Assembly (NCBI GenBank): GCA_036346355.1
Contig: CM070592.1
Coordinates: forward strand, 29,471,967 to 29,535,966
Direction of reading: 5' to 3'
Source of the DNA: Rhipidocladum racemiflorum
Taxonomy: Eukaryota > Streptophyta > Magnoliopsida > Poales > Poaceae
Length of the DNA stretch: 64,000 nucleotides
Shown here: positions 20,950-33,201 of the stretch, one piece after another
Layout: every line of letters starts with the position of its first letter
Position numbering within the stretch: position 1 is the stretch's first letter
Notes under the pieces: model-generated
What the model was told of the DNA's origin: nothing
The model's input: the letters and a program-made list of their open reading frames with translations, nothing else
Databases searched by the model: none
Program-made: the position numbers and the translations under genes

Positions 20950-23900
20950 GTGACTACTACTTCAGATTCTCCTACACCTCCCACGACGACTGAAACAACT
21001 GGACCTCCCCTTACTGTTTTAAAGAACCATCCTCCTGAACAAATTATTGGAAGTCTTCATGAAAGGGTGACACGTTCTAATTCATCTCAAACTCTTTTAT
21101 GCATGCATTCTGCTTTTGTTGCAAATTTTGAACCTAAGAACATTACTCATGCTTTAACTGATAGTTCTTGGGTAGATGCGATGCATGAAGAGTTAGAAAA
21201 CTTTGAAAGGAATAAAGTTTGGTCTTTAGTGGAACCTCCTAAAAATCAAAACATTATTGGAACAAAATGGGTTTTTAAGAACAAGTTAAATGAAGATGGA
21301 ATAATTGTTAGAAACAAAGCTAGACTTGTAGCTCAAGGTTATTCTCAACTTGAAGGAATTGATTTTGATGAAACATTTGCTCCTGTTGCTCGTTTAGAAG
21401 CTATTCGCATCCTCTTGGCTTTTGCAACTTCAAAAGGTTTTAAGTTATTTCAAATGGATGTGAAAAGTGCTTTTCTAAACGGTTTTGTAGAAGAAGAAGT
21501 TTTTGTGAAACAACCTCCTGGCTTTGAAAATGAAAAATTTCCTAATCATGTATATCGTTTGTCAAAAGCTCTTTATGGATTAAAACAAGCCCCTCGTGCT
21601 TGGTATGATAGATTAAAAGGCTTCTTGCTTCATCATAATTTTGAGATGGGAAAAGTTGATAAAACTCTATTTACTCAACATTCAAATGATCAATTTCTTG
21701 TGGTGCAAATTTATGTGGATGATATTATCTTTGGAGGATCCTCCCACTCTCTTGTGTTACATTTTTCTGAGTTAATGTCCAGGGAATTCGAGATGAGTAT
21801 TGTGACACCACGAAATGTCGGGATTTGAAATTAGGTGATGATATGTTAAAAAGTATGATAAAATGTGATAAGACGTCGTAAATGAGATAATTTGTGATCT
21901 TTTACATTTAGAACCCTACGGTTTGGCGTTTTAGCGCGTTTCGGGCCTCTCCGGGGTCGTTTTGGGCCGTTTCCGGGTGATCGGGCCGTGGGGGAAACAA
22001 TTTGGGCCGTCAGTGGGATGAATTGGGCCCATGTGGGGGTGTGCTAGGGCAGCACACCTGCTGCCCCTCCCCCATGCGCCCCCACCTGCTGCCCCTCCCC
22101 CATGCGCCCCCATCTCTCCCCCTTGGAGCCGCCACCCCCACCTCCTCTCCCCCATCTTCCCCAAATCTCCTCCTCCTCCACCTCAAGCTGCACCACCCCC
22201 TCCTCCTTGCGCCCCCAAGGACGCCTCCTTGCTGCCACAACTTGCCCCGCTGCTGCCCTTGCCATGGAGGAGCTCCGCGACGAGTGGATTGGACGGGATC
22301 GGCGCGTGGGAGGAAAACCGGGGAAGGAACGCGAAGATTCGGCCGTCGATTCGTGTTCCTCCAAGAAGGTAATGGGTTGATCTTGTGGGGTAGTTCTTAT
22401 TCTGCTATAGAGGGTGATTACCATGTTTTTAGATCAAGGGAGGTGCTGCCATGGGTTAGATCTAATGAAAACTAGAGTTGTATTCGCGTTCCAGTTCGGG
22501 CAGATTGGGAACCCGAGCTAGGGCAGGCGTTTTCGCCAATTTCTAGTTTGAATATGACCGTACGGACTTTTAGGAAGTTGTAGATAATTTCCTTATCTTT
22601 CCGTGCATATAAAGAAATTGAAATTCCGCCCAGCCGTTTAGAAGTTATGCCTGTTTTACCGAGCGCTGTCAAATCTGTGACGAGATTGAGACAGTTCGTG
22701 TTCAACGTTAGATTAAACAACTTTAGAGTCCGAATCAGTCTTTCCCTATAACTAGAAAAAGTTGGGAAATTTCCTAAGCTACGCGAGGGTGTACTCGTTT
22801 ATTTAATTTGGTGTCCTAGAACAGAAGTTATGATAGTCGGAAGGCTGCTGTCCCGAAGGGACAGATTTGCTGTTTTCTGATTTTAGGAGTTGTAAGCGAA
22901 GTCGGGGTAGCGGGATTTATGTGTGCTGTTTTGTGGACTCGAATTGAGTGTGTGGCACGTGTTTGCAGGTGGTGTGCCTCCAGGAGTGCCCTCAACCTCT
23001 CGTCACTCCGTTGCCCGTGGTTGAAGGCAAGTGTATTGTGTGGATTGTGTGCTTTATGTGTTGCTAGATTGGGTTGATGGCATTTGGAATAGATAACATG
23101 TTGTGTTGCCATGGTTTACAAGTATATTTGATATGATGTTCTTAGGCCATGAATTAAATGATATCAATGATATGGTGACCTCATGCCATGATTACATATG
23201 CTTGTCGTAGATGAATGATTCGCATGCCATGTTTTGTACGGTTTCCGTCGATTGTTGGGTACGGTCCTACATGTTAAGATGCCAAGTGTTGATATGCAAT
23301 ATTTCTATTCATGTTTACGTTGCTGTCCATTTTGCATACATGGCATATTTTCATGGCCGACCGGTGAGATAAGTCATAACTATTCGGTAGGGGCGGTGAG
23401 AAGCTGTTATGACTAGTCCGGGCTATTCTTTCGAATAAGTCCTACATCGTGATTCCTTCACTGAGGTGAATGGAAGCGAGTGATAGGCACCCTCCATCTT
23501 CGGGATGGAAGGGGGAAAAGGGTGCATGCCGACGGGTGTGCACTCAACCATACCGGTATGAGTATTCCAGGAGACATGTGCATTGCATTGCATGAATGAA
23601 TTTCATAAATGAAGGTGTTTATGAGATGATGATGAGAGTACTCATGAGATGCTCATGAGATGATTACCATGTTGTTTTAAAGGTTGTAAATTATGTTAAA
23701 TGTGATGTGTTGTGATATAACGGTGGAGACTGGAATGATGGTTTGTTGTCTTGATCCTTGTTGTTCCATTGCAATACACTTTGCTGAGTGATGAACTCAC
23801 GCTTGTGTTTTCGTTGTTTGTTTCTTTAGGTACCATGAAATCGGCGCTAGGGAAAGGGATTTAGCTACACTCCTCCACGTAGTATCACAATCTAGCTAAT

Positions 23901-24553
23901 TCACCTTCTTTTGGAGACACTGCAATAAGTATTGCAATAATCATTAGTTTATGGTCTTAATGTTGGTTGTTTCCCTCATGTGAATCATGTGGGGCTAAGG
24001 AGTGAATTGTTATATCTTCCTAGACTTAAATTGATGCCTATTCTTTTGTTAGCGATGTCTATTGATGTGTTAGTTGATGATTAGCTATTATTATCACTGC
24101 ATGTTGATATCCTGTTTGTCTTATAAATTGATATGATGTTATGTCGATCATTTTCATGCTAAAACAAAGGAGATGCTGTCGAAATTTTCAATTATTCGAA
24201 ATGATTACTTGCTGTAATTTATCTTAAATCATGGTATTAAATGTGTTATGGTCTATGTTTGGTGACATTCTGGGCTTAGTAGAAGCTGGGGTGTTACAAG
24301 TATGATGGGAGAGTTGACATACTTCCTTGGATTTCAAATAAAGCAAGCGAAAGAAGGGATCTTCTTGCACCAATCCAAGTATACAAAGGAGCTACTAAAG
24401 AAATTCGACATGGGAGAAGGAAAGTCAGTATCTACTCCAATGAGCACAACAACAATTTTGGATCTTGACGAGAATGGTGTCGAGATGGACCAAAAAGAAT
24501 ACAGAAGCATGATTGGATCACTTCTGTACTTGACTGCTTCGAGGCTTGACATA
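20950..24553 (+). pseudogene. pol: Reverse transcriptase of the truncated Copia, split by a solo LTR
   Basis: An open frame from 20950 encodes the RT with WVDAMHEELENFERNKVWSL, GTKWVFKNKLNEDG, MDVKSAFLNGFVEEEVFVKQ, ALYGLKQAPRAWYDRLKGF and the catalytic YVDDIIFGG (about 21712). It is cut at 21800 within SREFEMS by a solo LTR and resumes at 24304 with MGELTYFLGFQIKQAKEGIF, ELLKKFDMGEGKSVSTPM and SLLYLTASRLDI. It ends near 24553, before RNase H. Apart from the insertion the RT is well preserved. Confidence 0.85.
21801..24298 (+). mobile_element. Solo LTR (2.5 kb), inserted in a Copia RT
   Basis: The sequence begins TGTGACACCACG, ends GGGGTGTTACA and is flanked by AGTAT (21796-21800 and 24299-24303). 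The RT coding sequence continues directly after it. No internal region or second LTR accompanies it, so it is the product of LTR-LTR recombination. Termini and size fit a Gypsy element of the Tekay/Del type, but without an internal domain this is tentative. The GC-rich stretch 22000-22380 contains proline-rich open frames that are not genes. A reverse-oriented relative lies at 25759-28202. Confidence 0.88.
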
Positions 24554-25758
24554 CATTTGCTTCCACCCAACGATACTTGCAACCAAATTCAAACCACGAC
24601 ATCAACAACCTCCATCATCATCCACCCTCATATCACTAATGTCCAGCACCTAGCCCAAACTAGGACCGTAACTCACTACCAAATCTCAATTGGCACTTTT
24701 CCCAAGAGGATGTCGCCCTCATAAACAATTCACACAAACAACGAAGCCCACGAGTATAGCTCTTAGATTATGCTCAACAATAACCCGAGGCCCTTCTTAT
24801 TCTCGCTCCTATCAATAGTGCAAAAGAAGTACGATTCTTTTGAATCCAAGTAGACCACATACAACAACTCGAATCTCAAAGCGCCACAAATCACTTTGGA
24901 AAGAACCCGATAACATTGAAAGACCACCCTTTTGCTTTTCCTAAGTCAAGCCGCAAAGGAAAACTCAAATCTCCAATCAACGCGATACAATTCGCATCGG
25001 GGAGCACTCAAACAAATAGAGACTCCACACAATTCTCTTGACAGAAGTTCTCAACAACTAAAGACAACTCGACTCGCCTTCACCACAGCCAAACTTTTCA
25101 CTTTAACCAAAATCAACATCTTGGAAGAGAACTGCCACAAAAACTCTCGAAGAGAAAGGGAAACTCAAATCCCTTGCATAACAAAACCAAAATACCAGCA
25201 TTTATCCATTCATTCATTTTCATGCTAGAGAGCAATGAAAAATCTCGATTCATAACACGAATGCGAATTCTACAAGAGCACTCAGGATTAGTCATATGTC
25301 TCTATATGACTTTCTCACCGTCCTGGCTCAACAACTCTTTTATGCTTATAAAAACGATGTCATGAATCTTTTTCACCATTTATTCATCATGTAACCACGA
25401 TACCCATTAACCATTCACCAAGAGACTTCATTCTCCTTGTCACATGATTGACACCCAACAACATCGATGGTTGCTCAAATTCGCATAAACTACGACGGTG
25501 TTAACCGAAAAATACCATATCTCATCACAACCCAACAACCACTTTGCATAATGCGCGCAAAACATCGCATTTTAACCAAAGCCAATAACAGAAGATAGCA
25601 TCAACTCTCCAATCAAACATCTACACCTAATAACCGCTACCAATTCTCTTAAAGAGAAAGGAAACACATTCCCAGCAGGGAACATTTTACCAACAAAAAC
25701 ACTTATGAAACAATCATAAGATTCACCTTTTTGAAACGCTCGCAAAAACCACACACGT
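24554..25758 (-). other. Internal part of the LARD-like element between Copia and solo LTR
   Basis: This AC-rich sequence has no convincing frame on either strand. Its composition matches 28203-30498, with which it was contiguous before the solo LTR arrived. Confidence 0.55.
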
Positions 25759-28202
25759 TGTAACACCCCAGCTTCTACTAAGCCCAGAATGTCACCAAAC
25801 ATAGACCATAACACAATTAATACCATAATTTAAAGTAAATTACAGCAAGTAATCATTTAGAGTAATTGAAAATTTTGACAGCATCTTCTTTGTTTTTGCA
25901 TGAAACTTAACAATATAATCATCATAACAATAAGTAGGATAAACAAGACCTTCACATGCAGCGATAATGATAACCAATCATCAATTAAAACATCAAAAGG
26001 CATCGCTAGCAAAAGAATAAGCATCAATTTAAGTCTAGGAAGATAAAACAATTCACTCCATAGCCCCACATGATTCACATGAGGGAAACAACCAACATTA
26101 AGACCATAAACTAATGATTATTGCAATACTTATTGCAGTGTCTCCAAAAGGAGATGAATTAGCTAGATTGTGATACTACGTGGAGGAGTGTAGCTAAGTC
26201 CCTTTCAGCGCCCGATTTCATGGTACCTAAAGAAACAAACAACGAAAACACAAGCGTGAGTTCATCACTCAGCAAAGTGCATTGCAATGGAACAACAAGG
26301 ATCAAGACAACAAACCATCATTCCAGTCTCCACGGTTATATCACAACACATCACATTTAACATAATTTGCAGCCTTTAAAACAACATGGTAATCATCTCA
26401 TGAGCATCTCATGAGTACTCTCATCATCATCTCATAAACACCTTCATTTATGAAATTCATTCATGCAATGCAATGCACATGTCTTCTGGAATACTCATAC
26501 CGGTATGGTTGAGTGCACACCCGTCGGCATGCACCCTTTTCCCCCTTCCATCCCGAAGATGGAGGGTGCCTATCACTCGCTTCCATTCACCTCAGTGAAG
26601 GAATCACGATGTAGGACTTATTCGAAAGAATAGCCCCGGACTAGTCATAACAGTTCTCACCGCCCCTACCGGATTAGTTATGACTTATCTCACCGGTCGG
26701 CCATGAAAAATATGCCATGTATGCAAAATGGACAGCAGCGTATTCATAAGTAGAAGTATTGCATATCAACACATTGCATCTCAACATGTAGGGCCGTATT
26801 TAACAATCGACCGTGAATCATACCAACTTGGCATGTGATTCATTTATCAACAACAAGCATATTACTTTATCATGGCATAAGGACATTATATCATCGTCAA
26901 TATTAAAACATGGCATGAGGACATTATATCATTTATAACATGTAACTCATGGCAAAACAACATGTTATCTATCCCAATACTATCAAGCAATTCTAGCATC
27001 ACATATAGCGTTAAATCCACACAACACACTTGCCTTCAACCGCGGGCAACGGAGTGACGAGAGGTTGAGGGCACTCCCGGAGGCACACCACCTGCAAACA
27101 CGTACCACACACTCAATTTTACTCCTCAAAACAGTACCCACTACACCCAATACACGATATACACCAAAACCCCGAAATCACAGATTTGCCCCGTTCTGGA
27201 CAGCGGCTTCGAAAAATCATAACTTGAGTTCTAGAATTCCAAATTGATTAAACGAGTACATCCTCGCGTAGCTTAGGAAATTTCCCAACTTTTTCTAGTT
27301 ATAGGTAAAGACTGATTCGGACTCTAATGTTGTTTAATCTAACGTTGAACACGAACTGTCTCAATCTCGTCACAGATTTGACAGCGCTCGGTAAAACAGG
27401 CATAACTTCTAAACGGCTGGGCGGAATTTCAATTTCTTTATATGCACGGAAAGATAATGAAATTATCTACAACTTCCTAGAAGTCCGTACGGCCAGATTC
27501 CAACTCTAAATTGGCGAAAACGCCTGCCCTATCTCGGGTCCCCAATCTGCCCGAACAGAACGTGAATACAACTCTAAATTTCATCAATCCTACCCCATGG
27601 CAGCACCTCCCTTGATCTAAAAACATGTTATTCAACCTATACAGCAGTAAAATATCCACCCCAAAGAGTTCCCCCATTACCTTCTTGAAGAATCACAATT
27701 TCCTCGCAAGATCTCCACCCGAACTCCTCCCGATCTCCTCCTCCCGCCGGATCTCCACGTCGCGAGTCCTCCCACCAATGAGGACAGCACCACGGCACGG
27801 GGTGGCAGCGAGGAGGTTGCACCGAGGTCGCTGGGTATGGGAGAGGAGGCGCAAGGGAGGGGTGGAGGTGAGGGAGAGGGAGATCTAGAGAGGAGGAAGG
27901 TGGGAGGTGGAGGGAGAGGAAGAGGAAGCAAGGGGGGGGGTGCGGCGCAAGGGTGGGGAGGAGCTAGGGCAGCAGCTCTCTCCCCCCTCCTCATCCCCTC
28001 ATGGGCCAAGGAAACCACCACTTGGCCCACTAAGTTTTTCCCCAAGGCCCGCACGTCCCCGGAGCGGCCCAAAAGCCCGAAAACCTCCCGAAACGAAATA
28101 AAAACCCAAACCATAAGGTTTTTAACCTTGAATAACATATTTCGTAATGTTTGGTCCTCATAATTCCCATTTTATAAGTTTAGGACAATCCGTGGTGTCA
28201 CA
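25759..28202 (-). mobile_element. Solo LTR (2.4 kb), reverse orientation, same family as 21801-24298
   Basis: On the plus strand it begins TGTAACACCCCAGC and ends GTGGTGTCACA. It is flanked by CACGT (25754-25758 and 28203-28207). Long stretches are the reverse complement of the other solo LTR, for example around 26150-26700. It contains no coding sequence. Confidence 0.88.
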
Positions 28203-30498
28203 CACGTTTCCCAAATCAATCCAACTCTAGTCACGCTAGAATTACAATTTAAGCGCTTAACTCCAGGATTACCAAAGATAAATCAGTTGAACGCTAAAGA
28301 GAGCGTCCCACTCCAACGCTTTGGGTGTTAACCCATACTCATAGCATAGACTAAACAGATTAGCCCAAAACGGATGTCATAATCACCCAAATCCCGAGAA
28401 GTCCAACACTGTTGCACACAAGCTACAACATCTGCTCTTGATAAAATCACTTTTCACTGTTCATATAACCACAATTGATTATATTACCAACGAACCGTAG
28501 ACCATATCTACCGTATGACAACCAACAAGGAGAACCACGTTCTCACAACTCCAAAGACAATTAACTTATCGCTTAATCCAACATAAGACGATATCAACAA
28601 CTTCTTTTGGTCTACTAACCATGACGAACCATTATTCATGCAACTTATTATCCCAAGCGTAGCACACATCTCTTTACAATTATTCGGCGTAATCAACAAT
28701 TACCACTGGGTATAATCCTAAGTCACATATTCCATATCACCAGTTCATTCCACCAATAATTAATACTAACCACGCGACACGATCTCCACTAGACATTCCT
28801 CATAAATACGTATCCCGCATGCACCTCTGTCAAGAATAATTCAACCTTTCCTACAATCATTCCATATATCCTCATTAATTGATTACACGAATTTTAAGTC
28901 ATATTGTCGACCCACAATATTAACTGACCCACCAGCTACAATAGGCAGAATTTCACACCATCTTCTTGCTATAACAAGTTCATCAACCGAGACATTCTAT
29001 GTTAACGAATCTCAAACATCCATTAGATGCCTTTACCCGCATCACTTTGCACACACCACTAATCAACTTTCACTTTGGATCACCTGACGTCTCGTTTAAT
29101 CATCTCTTATCAACACTATATTTTAGTTTATCTTTAAACAAACAACAAATTCACTTTAACCGAACCACTAGCTCATATCATCCGAAAACTCTAACTTCTC
29201 ATCATACACTTAACTTCTTAAACATTCGCGTGAATCACGCACCCAACTCTTAAGGAAACCATAATTGCTCCAGAAAAGAACAACACCCAAAACACCTTTC
29301 CTTCCTAAAGCTCAACCATAAATCACAAGAGAAGTCAACTCTTAAATTCCCAAATGCCGACACGCAACTACTCCACAACTCTCGAGATCAACAACTTCCA
29401 CGAAGGAAGATGGTTGCACGAGGAAAAACCAAGCGATTAACCAAAATTTTAGGCCATAACCCCAAACTTCAAACTTTCACGAAACAAACGGTTTTTCAAA
29501 GATGAATTCCCAAGCAAGTCATCATTGCAATCAAACACCACTTAGGCCCCAACAACAAGATCTGGCACAACACCGCAATAACTCTTTTAAACCTCGAAAA
29601 AGACAAACACAAGAATAAATTGAAATCTTTCTCCGTAAAGCAACCGATCAACCACATCCTTTCCGACAAAACCTTGACACATAATCCATGCGACTTAGAT
29701 TTTTCATCGGAACTTCAATAACTTCCTTTCAAGTTGGAGAATGGTAACCCAAGAATCAATCTATAAGTTTCTCTATAAGGCAAACAACAAATCGGGTGTT
29801 AAAGCTGACAAGGCGACCAAAAGAGGCGCAACCCGAAATTCTTCTTTTGTCTTCAACCAAAGAAGACAAAACCAAAACCACCAAAAGAACCATCGGTGAG
29901 TATCCAAAACCGAACACTTTTTCTTTTATTTCAACCAACCAAAAACCAACCAAAACCGTTCGTCAAAACGGCAAAGAAAATTCGGAGGGTCAATCCACAA
30001 CTCTACTACTCGACTCCAACCAACTACCCAATCTACGACAGAAAGGATAAGCACTCTCCCAACAGGAGGTTAAAAGTCCATCGGTGATGGCACTACCCGG
30101 CCACACCGTCAAACCCAACAATACTACAAACAACAGAAGGTGATCGAAACCCCTTCCGGCACCACAACCCACATAATCTCAATTGTATCAACACAATCAA
30201 TTCTTTCATAAACATAGCAACATATATTACCAAATGTAACATTCAACATCAAAGCTTAAATACAACATTTAAGCGTAAAGCAACGGTACCCATACCCATT
30301 CCTACTGTGCAACAGAGTGTGTCAAGTTTTAAATTAATTATTCCACTTACACAAGTTTTAATGTTGCTATCCTATGGCAAAGTTTTAAGTAAAACCTAAG
30401 CCGTGTTTCTAGGTTATCCCACTTCATATTTTAGTTGAACCTATAATTATGACACTAAATACACATTCCAGGGACCTACAGCCCGCTCTGATACCAAC
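28203..30498 (-). other. Internal part of the LARD-like element next to its 5' LTR
   Basis: About 2.3 kb of A/C-rich sequence holds only short frames, none with a known domain. The inverse primer binding site GCTCTGATACCA is at 30485-30496. Absence of gag/pol traces over this distance supports the LARD interpretation. Confidence 0.6.
30485..30496 (-). other. Primer binding site of the LARD-like element
   Basis: On the minus strand it reads TGGTATCAGAGC, two bases from the right-hand LTR. This proves right-to-left orientation. Confidence 0.88.
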
Positions 30499-31190
30499 TG
30501 TAACACCCCCTAAAACGGACTCCAAATCTGCCCGAAACTGAGTACAATACGAACTCTAGTTCTTTTCAGATCTACTCCATGGCAGCACGTCCTCTTGATC
30601 TAACAACTCCAAATCTACCATGAGAACAGCACCTAGACCTTCCCCAAGGTTTCCCCATGGACATACCTTAGTCCGACGAACGACGAACACGAAGAATGCC
30701 TCTCGATCGCCCGATCTCGCTCCCACGCGTCATGGCCACCGGTTCTCCTCGTCGCGGATCCTCCTACCGGCGAGGGCAGCACCATGGCGTGGCATGGCAG
30801 CGAGGGGGACGCAGCAAGGGCACGTGGTGGAGCAAGGGGAGGCGCAAGGGTGAGGGAGGGGTGGCGGCTAGGGAGGAGGAGGCAATGGGGTGGAGGGGAA
30901 ACAAGTGGGGGCTAGGGCTAGGGAGGGGACTTGTTTGGGGCGCAGGTAGGGCTAGGGCAGCAGTTTTGCTGTCCTAGACCACCTCCAAAAGGCCCAAATA
31001 TGTCCCACATTCGGCCCATATGGACCCCCCAAGGCCCGAACTCCCCCGGAAGGCCCAATTCCCCTCCGGAAAGGCCCAAAATCCCCCGGAAAGGCCCACA
31101 CTTGCAGAAACGGCGCAAAAACATGTTACAAGAGTCGTACCTTATGGCCGAGATCGAAAATGACTCATACCGTCATTCCGTAGTATCACA
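30499..31190 (-). repeat. 5' LTR (right) of the LARD-like element
   Basis: It is nearly identical to 14611-15301, with about seven differences including one single-base indel. The right target duplication AAACC follows, and the CACTA subterminal repeat then resumes. Confidence 0.9.
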
Positions 31191-31195
31191 AAACC

Positions 31196-32036
31196 GACAC
31201 AAATAGTTCAATTTTATATGTCGGTTCTAGTAAAAAACCGACACAAATAATATTATTTGTGTCGGTTCTAGCCAAAAACCGACACAAATAGTCTACGTCT
31301 CTATGTTATAGTAAAACGGCCATAACTTTTGACTCGTAATTCCTATTGAGGCATTCTTTGGCTTGTTAGAAAGATAATGAGAAGCTCTATCAAAAAATGA
31401 GTAGGTTTTTCAATTATTTACTTGTGTGAGTGTGAGTAAGGCGAAAGAATTCAAACAAAAACATCGTTTAAGACTTCAAAACGGCCTCCGAAGTTTTGTA
31501 CCCGTTTCGGAGTATGATAACACTAAAATGTAATATCAAACCGTGTTTGAAAAATGAGAACATTAAAATTGTTTTTTGGGTGCTCTGCAGGGTTAAGAGA
31601 AGAAGAACGCGTTATATGTCATATGCAATCACACCAGCACTAAAGCACTTATCCTATAAGAATTCCGAAGTTAAGCGTGCTTACGTGAGAGCAATTCTAG
31701 GATGGGTGACTTCTCGGAAAGTTAAGCTCGATCCTGATAGAACTTTGAAATTAAATGTGCTTAGGCAAGAGCACATACTAGTATAGGCTATGTCAATTTG
31801 ATGCATGGCATGGAGTTGCCAAATCTAACACAACTACAAATAATAATAGATATATTTTTTATCATATTATCTGTGTCGGTTCTAGCCAAAAACCGACACA
31901 AATAGTCTTATTAGTGTCGGTTTGAAAACCGACATTGATAGTCTCCGATTATTACTATTGGTACATCTGTGTCGGTTTGAAAACCGACACTAATATCAGT
32001 TCCGAATCGACACAGATGAGTTTCTCTGTAGTAGTG
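31196..32036. mobile_element. Right arm of the CACTA-type element
   Basis: It contains subterminal repeats based on GTGTCGGTT and its inverse AACCGACAC at 31196-31290 and 31870-32015, an AT-rich middle, the 5S-derived segment and the terminal inverted repeat ending GTAGTAGTG at 32036. It has no transposase frame. Confidence 0.8.
31618..31735 (+). pseudogene. 5S rRNA-derived sequence inside the CACTA element
   Basis: The stretch aligns by eye with plant 5S rRNA over most of its length: AATCACACCAGCACTAA near 31627-31643, AGTTAAGCGTGCTT (box A of the internal control region) at 31669-31682, and GGATGGGTGAC (box C) at 31700-31710. These are the parts bound by TFIIIA/Pol III factors. The 5' and 3' stem bases of 5S rRNA are poorly kept, so it is not a functional rRNA gene. 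It may retain Pol III promoter activity. Cassandra TRIM elements are the known precedent for 5S sequence in plant transposons; here it lies in a CACTA arm and not in an LTR. Confidence 0.72.
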
Positions 32037-32039
32037 AGC

Positions 32040-33201
32040 CAATCCAATCAAAATTCGATCAAATTACGGTAAAAAAAACAATATTTTAGGTAATGTAGTG
32101 CTTTGAATTTATTAAAATTTCGTCGGGATTATGAAACTCGAGAGGGCCCAAAATTCGAAATTTCACAAAATTTCACTAAGATTTTGATCTTGATCATATC
32201 TAGGCCCTGTTTGACACAACTCCAAGTCCCAGCTCCACCTCATATCTGAAATTTGTAGGTAAAAATAAGGTGAATTAAGTTTATATTTTTATTTTAAAAT
32301 GTAAACAAGATGACCCATCTAAAAATAAGGTGAATTAAGTTTATATTGCCTTTACGTTGAGTTCTTTAGTATTGTTAGTTAGTTAGTCTACCCTATTCTA
32401 CGTATGGTCATTTGCACAATCCACTTATTGTGTACGGTACACAATTCGTGTTGTCGTTGCCTTTGGTGTTTTACAGTTGTTGGTTAGCTGAGCTGACTAA
32501 TTTTGCTTATGGTTGTTTCTACGTTAGCCTTTTGTGTTAGTTTGATACTGACTAATACTGAAACAAGGTTCGCTATTATTAGCATATGGGCTTGTAAGAT
32601 GTAGCGTGCTAAGAAACGTAGATCAATACTGAAACAAGGTTCGGTATCTACTGTATTGTTTTTAGCACTTGTCGTAGCGTAGTTGCCCAACAGAAAACAG
32701 TGAAATCACTGATGAACCCCCCATTGTTCTTATGTCTGGCCAGGTCATTTCTCATCATTTAGTTTGCCTACGATTCCTCCTAAAAATGCTAGCTTCCTAC
32801 ATCTTACAAGCCCATATGCTAATAATAGCTGACTTTATAGTTGTTCAATATCGTTCAGAATATTCAATGTTTACGTTTTTCTCATAATTTTCTTACAAAT
32901 ACAGCCCCATGAATCTACCTCTGGTCATACCGATTACGAAGGATTTATCACACCCGAGGTACATCTTCTGTTATTCTATATCATACTCTTGTGTCAATCT
33001 AGCTAATATAGCTACTTCTTCTATTGGAACAATGTGTGTTCTGATTGATATAAGTGTGATCTTTGTAACAGAAAACCGATATCAGATCCACAACAAAAGA
33101 TCAATCCACACCGCCTACACTACAGGTCAGCCATCTGTGTAATATATATATCCATGTTAGCAACAGTATAACACAGTAAACATTATTACCACGTGTGCTA
33201 C
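32040..33201. other. Spacer between the CACTA element and copy B, with small repeats
   Basis: No gene was seen. There is a direct repeat of about 28 bp at about 32254 and 32317, and a direct repeat around 32552 and 32624. An inverted repeat of about 31 bp (32574-32604 versus 32798-32828) frames about 190 bp. Confidence 0.6.

Larger units (their letters stand above)
15853..24553 (+). mobile_element. Truncated Ty1/Copia element nested in the LARD-like element
   Basis: A 1419-bp 5' LTR (15853-17271), a primer binding site (17274-17285), gag, protease/integrase and reverse transcriptase are present. The sequence stops abruptly around 24553, inside the RT/RNase H linker. RNase H, 3' LTR and right target duplication are missing, so the 3' end was deleted together with some host element sequence. 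A solo LTR at 21801-24298 splits the RT. Confidence 0.82.
14611..31190 (-). mobile_element. Reverse-oriented non-coding LTR element (LARD-like), heavily nested
   Basis: Direct LTRs at 14611-15301 and 30499-31190 (691 and 692 bp, about seven differences) are flanked by AAACC at 14606-14610 and 31191-31195. The primer binding site (inverse of TGGTATCAGAGC) lies at 30485-30496 beside the right LTR, and an inverse purine tract lies beside the left LTR (about 15302-15315), so it reads right to left. After subtraction of the inserted Copia and solo LTRs the internal region is about 4 kb (15302-15852, about 24554-25758, 28203-30498). I find no gag or pol motif in it on either strand. This fits a large retrotransposon derivative mobilised by a related autonomous element. 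Confidence 0.82.
14427..32036. mobile_element. CACTA-type DNA transposon, non-autonomous, split by nested insertions
   Basis: The left end reads CACTGCTACAAAACAC and the right end is the inverse of CACTACTACAGAGAAAC. The flanks are a 3-bp target duplication AGC (14424-14426 and 32037-32039), as expected for CACTA elements. Subterminal repeats of a GTGTCGGTTCTAGC...AAAACCGACACAAATA type occur at both ends. After removing the insertion at 14611-31190 (plus its 5-bp duplication) only about 1.0 kb of CACTA sequence remains, with no transposase frame, so it depended on a partner. The left end has one mismatch to CACTA (CACTG); the duplicate end at 39310 reads CACTACTAC. Confidence 0.82.

Noticed and set aside
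22002..22475. Proline-rich open frames in several phases on both strands
   Set aside because: They lie in the GC-rich centre of a solo LTR. Overlapping frames without domains reflect base composition.
31618..31735. Functional 5S rRNA gene
   Set aside because: Terminal helix bases are not preserved and it stands alone inside a transposon. Only the internal control region is well kept.
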